Below, piece after piece: positions 48,689 through 57,843 of a DNA stretch of 64,000 nucleotides. Source of the DNA: Promicromonospora panici (lineage in GTDB: Bacteria > Actinomycetota > Actinomycetes > Actinomycetales > Cellulomonadaceae). Each line of letters begins with the position of its first letter. The stretch's first letter is position 1. The translations under genes were made by a program, and so were the position numbers. The notes under the pieces are model-generated. The model worked only from the letters and a program-made list of their open reading frames with translations, made no database searches and was not told the origin of the DNA. The DNA lies in contig NZ_UWYY01000009.1 of NCBI RefSeq assembly GCF_900608595.1, forward strand, positions 1 through 64,000. Reading direction: 5' to 3'.

Positions 48689-49183
48689 ATGACACGCCTC
48701 CATGTCCCCGTCACGCTGCGCTGGTCCGACCTCGACGCGTACGCGCACGTCAACAACGTAGCGATGTTCCGCCTGCTGGAGGACGCCCGGATCACCGCCT
48801 TCTGGCAGCATCCGGAGGCGCCGGAGGGCGAGGAATGGCCGACGGCGGTGGTACCCACCGGTCCCGAGGCCGACTCGCACACGCTGGTGGCCGGGCAGCG
48901 CATCGAGTACCTGCGCCCGCTGCTGTTCACCCGGACGCCGGTGCGCGTGGAGATGTGGCTCGGCCGGATCGGCGGCGCCAGCGCGGAGGTCTGCTACGAG
49001 GTGCACGACGGCGTCGCCAGCATGGCGAAGACCGGCCCGACGTCGGGCGGCGAGCCGTATGCCCGCGCCACCACCACGCTCGTGTTCGTCGATGCCGCCA
49101 CGAACCAGCCGCGCCGCCTCACCGAGGCGGAGCGCCTGGCGTGGAAGGAGTTCGAGGAGCCCCCGGTCACCTTCCGCCGCTGA
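48689..49183 (+). CDS. Hotdog-fold acyl-CoA thioesterase (4HBT)
   Basis: A 164-residue single-hotdog thioesterase. It shows VTLRWSDLDAYAHVNNVAMF, the active-site helix start of the 4-hydroxybenzoyl-CoA thioesterase class (Asp in WSDLD), then EYLRPLLFTRTPVRVEMWLG and TTTLVFVDAATNQPRRLTE. The substrate is unknown. ATG 48689 has GGAAGA upstream. It lies 72 bp after the regulator gene and may be independent. A family A palindrome starts 6 bp after its stop. Confidence 0.92.
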   Translation: MTRLHVPVTLRWSDLDAYAHVNNVAMFRLLEDARITAFWQHPEAPEGEEWPTAVVPTGPEADSHTLVAGQRIEYLRPLLFTRTPVRVEMWLGRIGGASAEVCYEVHDGVASMAKTGPTSGGEPYARATTTLVFVDAATNQPRRLTEAERLAWKEFEEPPVTFRR

Positions 49184-49189
49184 CCCAAC

Positions 49190-49256
49190 TTGGTTGTGAG
49201 CGCGATCGTTGCGCCTGAAACGGGCCCGTAGGCGCACAAATCACGCTCACAACAAA
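49190..49256 (+). repeat. 67-bp palindromic repeat, copy 4 (family A)
   Basis: Left arm TTGGTTGTGAGCGCGATCGT, loop CCTGAAACGGGCCCGTAGG, right arm ending AATCACGCTCACAACAAA. This copy is the most diverged. It ends 3 bp before the stop of the convergent GTPase gene. Confidence 0.85.
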
Positions 49257-49259
49257 GAG

Positions 49260-51065
49260 TCAGCTGGCGGCTACCGTGGCCGCCGTGCGGCAGCTGGCTA
49301 GCTGGGCCAGCTCCGCCTCCACCGGCTTGCGCACCAGTCGGTCGGCGACTTGGCCGACGGCCTGCCTCAGGCGCCGTCGAGCACCCAGCGCCCGACGGCG
49401 CGCGCCCAGCGCGCCGAACACCCGGCAGACGAGCGCGAGCAGCAGACCGAGCGCGAGCCCGCCCAGCACCATGAGCGTGGGCCACGGGATCCGGAAGGGG
49501 TCGACGCCGAGTCCCTCCCCGGAGCCCTGCGACGGCGCCCCGGGGAACACCACGCCGTCGCCGCCCGACCAGGTCGGCAGAGTCAGCACGGGGGTCGGCA
49601 GCGGCGGGAGCTGCAGGTACGCGAAGCCGAACAGCACGAAGAGCCACAGCAGGCCCGCGGCAACGACGGCGATCAGGGACCACTGGACGACGTTGACGAG
49701 CGACCACCAGACCGGACGCCGGGCCGCCTCGACCCGGGTGGCGGCCACCGCCTGGTCGAGCGCGTCAGGCAGCTTGTTGATGCCCGCCTGCGCCCGCGAG
49801 CGCGCCGCCAGCACCCACGGGTCCGCGACGCCGCGGGTCACCTCCTCGACGTAGCGCCGCACCGCCGACGCCGCGGCGGAGCGCACGGCCGGCTTCGCCG
49901 TCGGCAGCGACGTGCGGACCAGGTCCTCCCGGCCCGACGGCGCCCGGTGCTCCCGGTCCGCCGAACGCAGCCCGAGCCGCCGCAGCGGATCCCTGCGCAG
50001 CCGCCCGACCCAGCGGGTCAGCGGCCAGCCCGTCGCGGAGCGCGCGTCGCGGCGGGCGGAGGCGCGGACGGCGTCGACCACCGTCGGTACCCCGGCCGCC
50101 AGCTCCAGGGCGGCGACCAGGTCGCCGCGGGCCTGGCTCCCCAGGCGCGACGGCGGCGGCGTGCCGCACTCGTCGACGATCTTCTGCGCGACTGCCCGCT
50201 CGTCGGCGGCGAGCCGCGCCGTGGCGGCCTCGCGCTTCGCCGCGGCCTTCGCCAGCAGGCCGCGGAGGTCGTCCATGCCCTGCCCGGTCTTCGCCGAGAC
50301 GGCGAGCACGCGCGCGCCGGCCAGACCGTCCTCGGCGACGAGGCGCTTGAGGTCGGCGAGCATCGCCGACGTCTCGTCCGGCGTCAGGCGGTCGGCCTGG
50401 TTGAGCGCCACGACCACCACCTCGGCGTGGCCCGCGAGCGGGCGCAGGAAGCCCTCGTGGAGGGCGGCGTCCGCGTACTTCTGCGGGTCGACCACCCAGA
50501 CCAGCAGGTCGGCGCGCTGCACCAGGCGCTCGGCGCGCACCCGGTGCTCCGTGACCACCGAGTCGTGGTCGGGCAGGTCCAGCAGCACCAGCCCCGTCGT
50601 GTCCCCCGCGGGGGTCCGACGCCGGAACGGCCCGCGGCCCCGCCCAGCTGTCGAGCCGCCGCCTTCCGACGAGGGCTCGACGACCGATGAGAGCTCGATC
50701 ACCGGAGGCGCGGTCTCGGCGCCCGGCTCCCGCACCTGGTGCCGCCACCCGACCTCCAGCCAGTCCAGGAGCGGGTCCGCGCCCTCGCCCCAGACGGCGG
50801 CCATCGGATGCGACGTCGTCGGACGCCGCACGCCCGACTGCGCGATCGACACACCGGCGACCGCGTTGAGCACCGACGACTTGCCCGACCCCGTGGCGCC
50901 GGCCAGCGCCACCACCGTGTGCTCGGCGGACAGCCCGCCACGCTCGCGTGCCCGGGTGACGACGGCGCGCGCCTCGTCGAGCAGGGCGGGCTCGATGCGG
51001 CCCTCCGCGGCCTGGACGGCGGTGTCCAGGGCGGTGGTGCGGTCCGCCAGGTCGAGCCGGCTCAC
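49260..51065 (-). CDS. Membrane GTPase, YfjP-like (pair 1, second gene)
   Basis: A 601-residue protein with an N-terminal GTPase domain: LAGATGSGKSSVLNAVAG (P-loop about residues 56-64), RRPTTSHPMAAVWG, LLDLPDHDSVVTEHR (G3 region, D-x-P-D instead of D-x-x-G), and VALNQADRLTPDE (G4). A helical middle part precedes two membrane segments near the C-terminus (WSLVNVVQWSLIAVVAAGLL and TLMVLGGLALGLLLALVCRV). Start GTG 51065 overlaps the stop of the upstream dynamin-like gene (GTGA), so both are made together. It is a paralogue of the gene at 57844-59424. In actinobacteria such pairs are conserved but not functionally defined; membrane remodelling or cell-envelope stress roles are plausible. Confidence 0.85.
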   Translation of the reverse strand: MSRLDLADRTTALDTAVQAAEGRIEPALLDEARAVVTRARERGGLSAEHTVVALAGATGSGKSSVLNAVAGVSIAQSGVRRPTTSHPMAAVWGEGADPLLDWLEVGWRHQVREPGAETAPPVIELSSVVEPSSEGGGSTAGRGRGPFRRRTPAGDTTGLVLLDLPDHDSVVTEHRVRAERLVQRADLLVWVVDPQKYADAALHEGFLRPLAGHAEVVVVALNQADRLTPDETSAMLADLKRLVAEDGLAGARVLAVSAKTGQGMDDLRGLLAKAAAKREAATARLAADERAVAQKIVDECGTPPPSRLGSQARGDLVAALELAAGVPTVVDAVRASARRDARSATGWPLTRWVGRLRRDPLRRLGLRSADREHRAPSGREDLVRTSLPTAKPAVRSAAASAVRRYVEEVTRGVADPWVLAARSRAQAGINKLPDALDQAVAATRVEAARRPVWWSLVNVVQWSLIAVVAAGLLWLFVLFGFAYLQLPPLPTPVLTLPTWSGGDGVVFPGAPSQGSGEGLGVDPFRIPWPTLMVLGGLALGLLLALVCRVFGALGARRRALGARRRLRQAVGQVADRLVRKPVEAELAQLASCRTAATVAAS

Positions 51066-53212
51066 CGGTCGCCCTCCCCGAACAGCCGCTTCCAGAAGCC
51101 CTTGCGCTCCGGCTCCTCGCCCAGGTCGGGGCGGCCCGTCGCCAGGTTGTCGCCGGCCGGCCGGGCGTGCACCCCGCGCAGGCCGCGACTCTCGGTGAGG
51201 TCCTCGGTGGGTGCTCCGGCCCCGGCCCCGGCTCCGGCTCCGGCGGCCCGGCGTGCCTGCCGCTCGGCCGAGGCGGCGGAACTCACGGTGTCGGCCGCGG
51301 CGCGCACGCCCGCACCGTTCGTCTCCGCGGAGCCCAGCGCGTCCAGCTGCGCCGTGTACCGAGCGGCCTGCCCGTCCATCACCGCCTGGATGCGGGCGCG
51401 GAGCCGGTCGCGCGCCTGCAGTGCCAGCCGGCGGACGGCGTCCTCGCCGAACACCGCCTCCAGCAGCCGCTGAGCGAGCACGGCCGAACCGCCCGCGATG
51501 CCGACCTCGATGCCGGTGAGCCCGCCCGTCGACGCGAAGACGAAGATCATCAGCGCGACGCCGAGGCCGTTCACGCCGAACGACAGCGCCCGGGCCTTGC
51601 CCCGCTTCGACTCGCCCTGCTCGCGGACGAGCTCCAGGACGTCGCCCTGCCAGCCGCGGATCTGCCCGCCCACCTCGGCGCGCAACGCTGCCGGCGTCCG
51701 CGACAGCTCCAGGCCCTCGAGGAGCGCCGCACCCGCGGCGTCGCCCCGCCAGGCCTGGTAGGAGCGCTCCGCGGCCTCCTCGGCGGCGTCCAGCACCACA
51801 GACTCCAGGCCGTGCGCGATCGCCTGCTCGACCTGCGGCGCCTCCTTGGGCTTGCCGCGGAAGAACCCCGACACCGCGTCCCGGAACCGGCCGATGCCCT
51901 CCTCGACGGCCCGGAAGAACTCGCCGGTGCCCACGAAGTCCTGCCAGCGGGCGAGCACCTCGCCGCGCAGCAGCGCGCCGTCCGACGTCGCGGCCGTCAC
52001 CTGGGCGACCGCGTCCGTGTAAGCGCGGTCCACGACGTGGCGCAGCCGGGCGTCCGCCGCACGCTGCGCGTCCGCGGCGTCGGCCAGCTCGGCCGCCCGC
52101 AGGACCAGGGAGTCCACGACGCCGTCGCGCGTGGCCGAGATGACCCGCTGGCGCGCCTGAGCGTCCCCGCCCAGCCCGGTGAGCCAGCGCGACACCTCCG
52201 CGACGCCCTCCTCGGGCAGCATCCCGTCGACGAGCTCGGCCTCGGCGATGACGAACAGCGGGCTGTCGGCCAGGCCGTGCTCCACCATCATGTCCCGGAG
52301 GTCGTCGGCCGTGGCCTCGGCGCCCGGGTCCACGCGGTCCAGCACCATCGCCACCTGCGCCTTGCGCCCCGAGGCCTGCAGCAGCAGGTCCCACGGCACG
52401 GCGTCCGCGTAGCGGGCCGACGTCGTGACGAACAACCACAGGTCCGCCGCCCCGAGCAGCTGCGCCGCGAGCTCGCGGTTGGCGGTGTCGACGGAGTCGA
52501 TGTCCGGCGCGTCCAGCAGCGCCAGGCCCTTGGGCAGCGAGTCACTCGGCACCAGGCGCAGCGTGCGGCTCGGTTCGGACGGCGTCCCGCCGGGCTGGGC
52601 GCCGGCCCTGGCCGCCGCCTGCGCGGCGTTCTGCGCGGTGTTCTGCGCGGCGTTCCAAGGCCCCGCGCTGCCCGACGCCGGCGGGCCCGGGGTCGTGCCG
52701 CCCGCCGCGCCGCCGCCCGACGCCCCGCCGCCCGACACCGTCTGGCGGGCCAGGCCCGGCAGGACCCGGTCCGTGGAGAACCAGCGCGCGTCCAGCGGGT
52801 GGTGCACCAGCACCGGCGCCCTCGTGGTGGGCCGCAGCACCCCCGGCTGCGTCACCCGCTCCCCCAGGATCGAGTTCACGAGCGTCGACTTGCCCGCGCC
52901 GGTCGACCCGCCGACCACGACGAGCAGCGGCGCCTTCTGCGACCGAAGCCGCGGCAGCAGGTAGTCGTCGAGCTGATCCGTGGCGCGGCGCAGCTCGGTA
53001 CGCGCGGCCTCGGCGCCCGACGTCTCCAGCGGCAGGCGGAGCGCGCCGAGCCGGGCACGCAGCACCTCGAGCGCGCCGGTCAGGCCGGTCCAGTCGCCGG
53101 GCTCGGCGACCGGTTCTACGCCTGCTTCGGGACCCGACCCGGCAGCCGGCTCGGAGCCCGGCCCCGGGTCCGGGACGCCGGATGCCGCGTCGTCGTCGGG
53201 CTTGTCGGTCAT
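51062..53212 (-). CDS. Dynamin-like GTPase (pair 1, first gene)
   Basis: A 716-residue protein. The N-terminal 40 residues are acidic and Pro/Gly-rich. The GTPase domain holds VVVGGSTGAGKSTLVNSILG (P-loop about residues 102-110), GVLRPTTRAPVLVHHPLD (switch), LALLDAPDIDSVDTANRE (G3, D-x-P-D) and VAMVLDRVDPGAE where N-K-x-D is expected (here D-R-V-D). A Gly/Ala-rich insertion of about 45 residues lies between switch and G3 (GGGASGGGAAGGTTPG). Helical stalk regions and a hydrophobic region (ALSFGVNGLGVALMIFVFAS) near residue 560 follow. The last part is basic. It is paired with the 49260-51065 gene by overlap and is paralogous to 59421-61100. Confidence 0.85.
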   Translation of the reverse strand: MTDKPDDDAASGVPDPGPGSEPAAGSGPEAGVEPVAEPGDWTGLTGALEVLRARLGALRLPLETSGAEAARTELRRATDQLDDYLLPRLRSQKAPLLVVVGGSTGAGKSTLVNSILGERVTQPGVLRPTTRAPVLVHHPLDARWFSTDRVLPGLARQTVSGGGASGGGAAGGTTPGPPASGSAGPWNAAQNTAQNAAQAAARAGAQPGGTPSEPSRTLRLVPSDSLPKGLALLDAPDIDSVDTANRELAAQLLGAADLWLFVTTSARYADAVPWDLLLQASGRKAQVAMVLDRVDPGAEATADDLRDMMVEHGLADSPLFVIAEAELVDGMLPEEGVAEVSRWLTGLGGDAQARQRVISATRDGVVDSLVLRAAELADAADAQRAADARLRHVVDRAYTDAVAQVTAATSDGALLRGEVLARWQDFVGTGEFFRAVEEGIGRFRDAVSGFFRGKPKEAPQVEQAIAHGLESVVLDAAEEAAERSYQAWRGDAAGAALLEGLELSRTPAALRAEVGGQIRGWQGDVLELVREQGESKRGKARALSFGVNGLGVALMIFVFASTGGLTGIEVGIAGGSAVLAQRLLEAVFGEDAVRRLALQARDRLRARIQAVMDGQAARYTAQLDALGSAETNGAGVRAAADTVSSAASAERQARRAAGAGAGAGAGAPTEDLTESRGLRGVHARPAGDNLATGRPDLGEEPERKGFWKRLFGEGDR

Positions 53213-53308
53213 GGCGCACAGTCTGCCGCAACCACCCAGGTCGGGCTCGACCGCGCGGCGAGAAAACCCGACCGTTCGACGAGAAACCGCGACCGTGCCG
53301 CGAGCGGC

Positions 53309-54253
53309 TCAGCCGCCGAGGCGCATCCGCAGCCATTCGAGGGCCGCGTGCGCCACCTCGCGCTGTACGGCGCGGCCGTGCGGCAGGCCCGGCTCGGGCG
53401 GCCGCATGGACTCGAGCACGAGCGCGCCGGCGGTGACCGTCACGGCGCAGGTGAGTGCCTCTGGGTCGACGTCGGGCAGGGGGTGCCGGTCCAGGACCGC
53501 CTCGGGTGGCGGGGCGCCGTCGACCCGCAGGTGCGGCAGCAGCAGCACGACGTCGAGGAACGGCGCGCCGTGGGACGGCATGAACCAGTCGACGGCGTGG
53601 GCGCTGGTCGCGTCCCAGCCGTGGTCGGTGATCAGTATCGACTCCCGGCGCAGCGCGCCGTGCACGAGGCTCTTGCCGGACAGGGCCTCGTCCGCGTAGG
53701 AGGCGATGTCGGCGAGATGGTCGATCTTGTCGGACAGCCACGGTGTGAAGGCGGACAAGCCGGGTGGCTGCATGGCGGCGATGGTGGCCCAGGCACCGAC
53801 GTCGATCTGGTCGAGCGCGTCGGGCAGCTCCGCCGGCGCCTCGCTCGTGCCGATCTGGATGGCCAGCTCGACCGCGGCCGCGAGGTCCCCCTCGTCCCAG
53901 GGGTCGTGCGGCGGGCGGATGGGCTCGTTGCGGTAGCCGAGCACCACCCAGCGGCCCGCCCCGGGCAGCACCTCGTCGACGAACCACTCGCGCGGGAGGG
54001 TCGGGACCTCGTCGGGCAGGGTGGCCACCGACGCCGCCTCGGCGGCCATCCGGTCCTGCGTCACCGGGGCCTCGGGCCCGACCGCGCGGACTATCGACCG
54101 GCCGGACGCCGTCTGGAGCACCTCCAGCGTGCTGGCCGGAGCGGTGCCGCTCATCGGAGCGGAGCCGATCACCCGGCCTCCCATGGTCTCGCTCACACGG
54201 GAACGGACAGAGGGGGGGAGATCGGACCATGCCGGCCGCCGAACAGCACTCAT
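53309..54253 (-). CDS. Kinase-fold (APH-like) protein without catalytic Asp, paralogue 1
   Basis: A 314-residue protein with the layout of aminoglycoside-phosphotransferase-like enzymes: ATP-lobe, then FVDEVLPGAGRWVVLGYRNE hinge part, and SLVHGALRRESILITDHGWD. In active members HGDxxxxN has the catalytic Asp; here it is HGALRRES, with Ala and Ser. AVDWFMPSHGAPFLDVVLLL retains the metal-binding Asp-Trp block. The next gene upstream on the strand is a paralogue. It may be a pseudokinase, scaffold or ligand-binding regulator. Start ATG 54253 is favoured since MSAVRRPAWSDLPPSVR matches the paralogue start MSALRPGWRDLPPAL. Confidence 0.6.
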   Translation of the reverse strand: MSAVRRPAWSDLPPSVRSRVSETMGGRVIGSAPMSGTAPASTLEVLQTASGRSIVRAVGPEAPVTQDRMAAEAASVATLPDEVPTLPREWFVDEVLPGAGRWVVLGYRNEPIRPPHDPWDEGDLAAAVELAIQIGTSEAPAELPDALDQIDVGAWATIAAMQPPGLSAFTPWLSDKIDHLADIASYADEALSGKSLVHGALRRESILITDHGWDATSAHAVDWFMPSHGAPFLDVVLLLPHLRVDGAPPPEAVLDRHPLPDVDPEALTCAVTVTAGALVLESMRPPEPGLPHGRAVQREVAHAALEWLRMRLGG

Positions 54254-54329
54254 GGCCGGAGTTTGCCCAACCCGGCTTTCACCCGCAAACCACAATCGGT
54301 ATGACGCGGTTGTGCCGGCCTGGCCGGGC

Positions 54330-55280
54330 TCAGAAACCGAGCCGGGTCTTGAGCCACGAGACGGCGGCCTGCGCCAGCCGGTGCTGGTACGAACGCAGCT
54401 CCGGCATGTCGGTGGGCGGCGGCTCCATCGACGACTTCACGTAGTGCCCGGCGAGCACCGCGATCCAGCAGGTCACGGCATCCGGCTCCGTGCCGGGCGG
54501 CAGCCCGTACCGGCGCAGCGTGGCCTCGGGCGGCGGCCCGTCGTTGATCCTCGCGTGCAGCAGGATCGAGACCAGGTCGAGGTACGGAGCCCCGGCGCTG
54601 CCCCGGATCCAGTCCGAGATCAGCGCCTTCGCCCCCGGCGCCGTCGGCAGCATGACGTTCTGCACGCGCAGCGTGCCGTGCTGCAGGCTCTTGCCGGCTA
54701 TCGCGTCCGGGGCGTGCGAGGCGATCTCCGCGAGGCCTTCTAGCCGGCCGGCGAGCCACGGCGAGTGGTTCGCGAGCCTGGCGGGCAGCCTGTCCGCGAG
54801 CACCTCCCACGAGTCCGCGGGGAACACCTTCTCCTCCGGCAGGAACATCGGGTCGTCAGGGGCCTCGATCTCACCGATCGACCGCACCACCCGGAACAGC
54901 GTGGCGACGTCGTCCTCCGGCCAGCTGAGGTCGATCGGCCGCACGTCGGCGCGCATCGCGTAGGCGACCGCCACCCAGGTGCCCAGATTCGGCAGCACCT
55001 CGTCGATCGACCACAGCAGCTCGGGGTTGGGCGCGGCCTGGGGCAGCAACGGCGAGAGCGCGATCTCCTGGCGCAGGAAGTTCAGAGTGTCCGGCTGTTC
55101 CGTGCCCAGCGCCTTGACGAAGGCGTTCCCCTGCATCGTCTGCACCTGGAACTGCGCGACGGGCAGGGTCCCGGAATCTCCCGGGGTACTGGCGGCGATC
55201 ACGCGGGCGCCGAGCAGGTGGTTGATGCGTTCTTTCAGCGCAGGCGGCAGGTCACGCCATCCGGGTCGCAGGGCACTCAC
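54330..55280 (-). CDS. Kinase-fold (APH-like) protein without catalytic Asp, paralogue 2
   Basis: A 316-residue protein, paralogous to the gene at 53309-54253 over its length (MSALRPGWRDLPPALKERIN; WSIDEVLPNLGTWVAVAYAM; GKSLQHGTLRVQNVMLPTAP; ISDWIRGSAGAPYLDLVSIL). The HGD motif is HGTLRVQN: catalytic Asp is Thr, though the Asn is kept. It is 76 bp upstream of the other gene on the same strand, so they are likely co-transcribed products of a tandem duplication. Function unknown. Confidence 0.6.
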   Translation of the reverse strand: MSALRPGWRDLPPALKERINHLLGARVIAASTPGDSGTLPVAQFQVQTMQGNAFVKALGTEQPDTLNFLRQEIALSPLLPQAAPNPELLWSIDEVLPNLGTWVAVAYAMRADVRPIDLSWPEDDVATLFRVVRSIGEIEAPDDPMFLPEEKVFPADSWEVLADRLPARLANHSPWLAGRLEGLAEIASHAPDAIAGKSLQHGTLRVQNVMLPTAPGAKALISDWIRGSAGAPYLDLVSILLHARINDGPPPEATLRRYGLPPGTEPDAVTCWIAVLAGHYVKSSMEPPPTDMPELRSYQHRLAQAAVSWLKTRLGF

Positions 55281-55360
55281 TGCGGCATCTTGTCGGAGAT
55301 GTCACGTTACAGCAAGGAATGAATAAATTTCACCCTTTGCCCGCACCGCCGTCTGGATCG

Positions 55361-55419
55361 CTGAGTGCTGGATATTCGCCCCTCCAGTGCGGCCAGGAGG
55401 GCGAATATCCAGCGCTCAA
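55361..55419. repeat. 59-bp palindromic repeat, copy 3 (family B)
   Basis: Left arm CTGAGTGCTGGATATTCGCC and right arm GGCGAATATCCAGCGCTCAA: almost perfect complements, the best copy. It ends 4 bp before the ettA stop (minus strand) and may terminate it. Confidence 0.9.
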
Positions 55420-55423
55420 CGGG

Positions 55424-57106
<1,683 letters not shown>

Positions 57107-57234
57107 TGCCTGTGTTCCACCGTTCACAGTAGGTACTTCGGACGGGTGCGCTCACGCGGAGCGGGTGCCGGGAGATCCCTGCGCGGAGGTTGTCCCCCGG
57201 CACCCGCGGACCGCGGAGCACGACTGGCACCAGC

Positions 57235-57789
57235 CTACGCGTTCACCAGCTCGCGCTGCCCGACGCCGGCCTCGTCACCCGGGTCGTCTTCGTCACCCGG
57301 GAGGCCGGCGGCACTCCCGGACGTCAGTGCGTCGAGCCCGAACGGGTCGACGTCGCCCGGGCGCGCCGCGGTCAGCTCGCCGCGGTCGGCCGGGGTGACC
57401 GGGGCGCCGTCGGGCACCGTGTCGTGGTGCACCACGCGCGTGAACCCGACCTTGCCGCGCATCGCGTCGACGCCGATCGACGTCGCGACGATCACCAGGC
57501 CCGTGCGCTGCTGCCCCTCCGGGCCGGTCCACTCGTCGACCTCGAGCCGGCCCGTGACGACCACCGGGACGCCCTTGTGCACCGACTCGACCACGTTCAG
57601 CGCGGCCGTCCGCCAGGCCTTGACCGTGAACCACAGGGTCGCGCCGTCGGTCCAGTCGCCGTTCTCGTTCACGTAGCGCCGGGTGCTGGCCACGCGGAAC
57701 GTGGTCCATTCCAGATCCTTGGCCGCGTTCAGGTGCAGCACCGGGTTGTTGCCGGCGTTGCCCTGCACGGTCACCGTGACGTCGTTCAT
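57235..57789 (-). CDS. ssb: Second single-stranded DNA-binding protein (SsbB-like)
   Basis: A 184-residue protein with an N-terminal OB-fold of about 110 residues: TVTVQGNAGNNPVLHLNAAK, TTFRVASTRRYVNENGDWTD, TLWFTVKAWRTAALNVVESV, PVVVTGRLEVDEWTGPEGQQ. The C-terminal half is acidic and Gly/Asp-rich (LPGDEDDPGDEAG) but ends GQRELVNA, without the DDIPF-type tip that recruits partner proteins. That, and the position away from rpsF/rplI, mark it as a secondary Ssb like SsbB of Streptomyces, linked there to chromosome segregation. ATG 57789 has GGAGG upstream. Confidence 0.88.
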   Translation of the reverse strand: MNDVTVTVQGNAGNNPVLHLNAAKDLEWTTFRVASTRRYVNENGDWTDGATLWFTVKAWRTAALNVVESVHKGVPVVVTGRLEVDEWTGPEGQQRTGLVIVATSIGVDAMRGKVGFTRVVHHDTVPDGAPVTPADRGELTAARPGDVDPFGLDALTSGSAAGLPGDEDDPGDEAGVGQRELVNA

Positions 57790-57808
57790 TTCAGGCCTCC
57801 TGGGTGTC

Positions 57809-57835
57809 ACGGACCGGCCCGAGCGGCCGGTCCGT
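57809..57835. terminator. Hairpin terminator after the GTPase pair 2
   Basis: ACGGACCGGCC (57809-57819), loop CGAGC, GGCCGGTCCGT (57825-57835): a perfect 11-bp stem. It lies between the stop of the GTPase gene and the start of the ssb gene (same strand), so pair 2 and ssb are likely separate transcripts. Confidence 0.75.
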
Positions 57836-57843
57836 ACCCAGCA

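Noticed and set aside
53259-53300. Short direct repeat (CGAGAAA-ACCCGACCGT type, two units)
   Set aside because: Only two imperfect units in a gap of under 100 bp; too weak to interpret.
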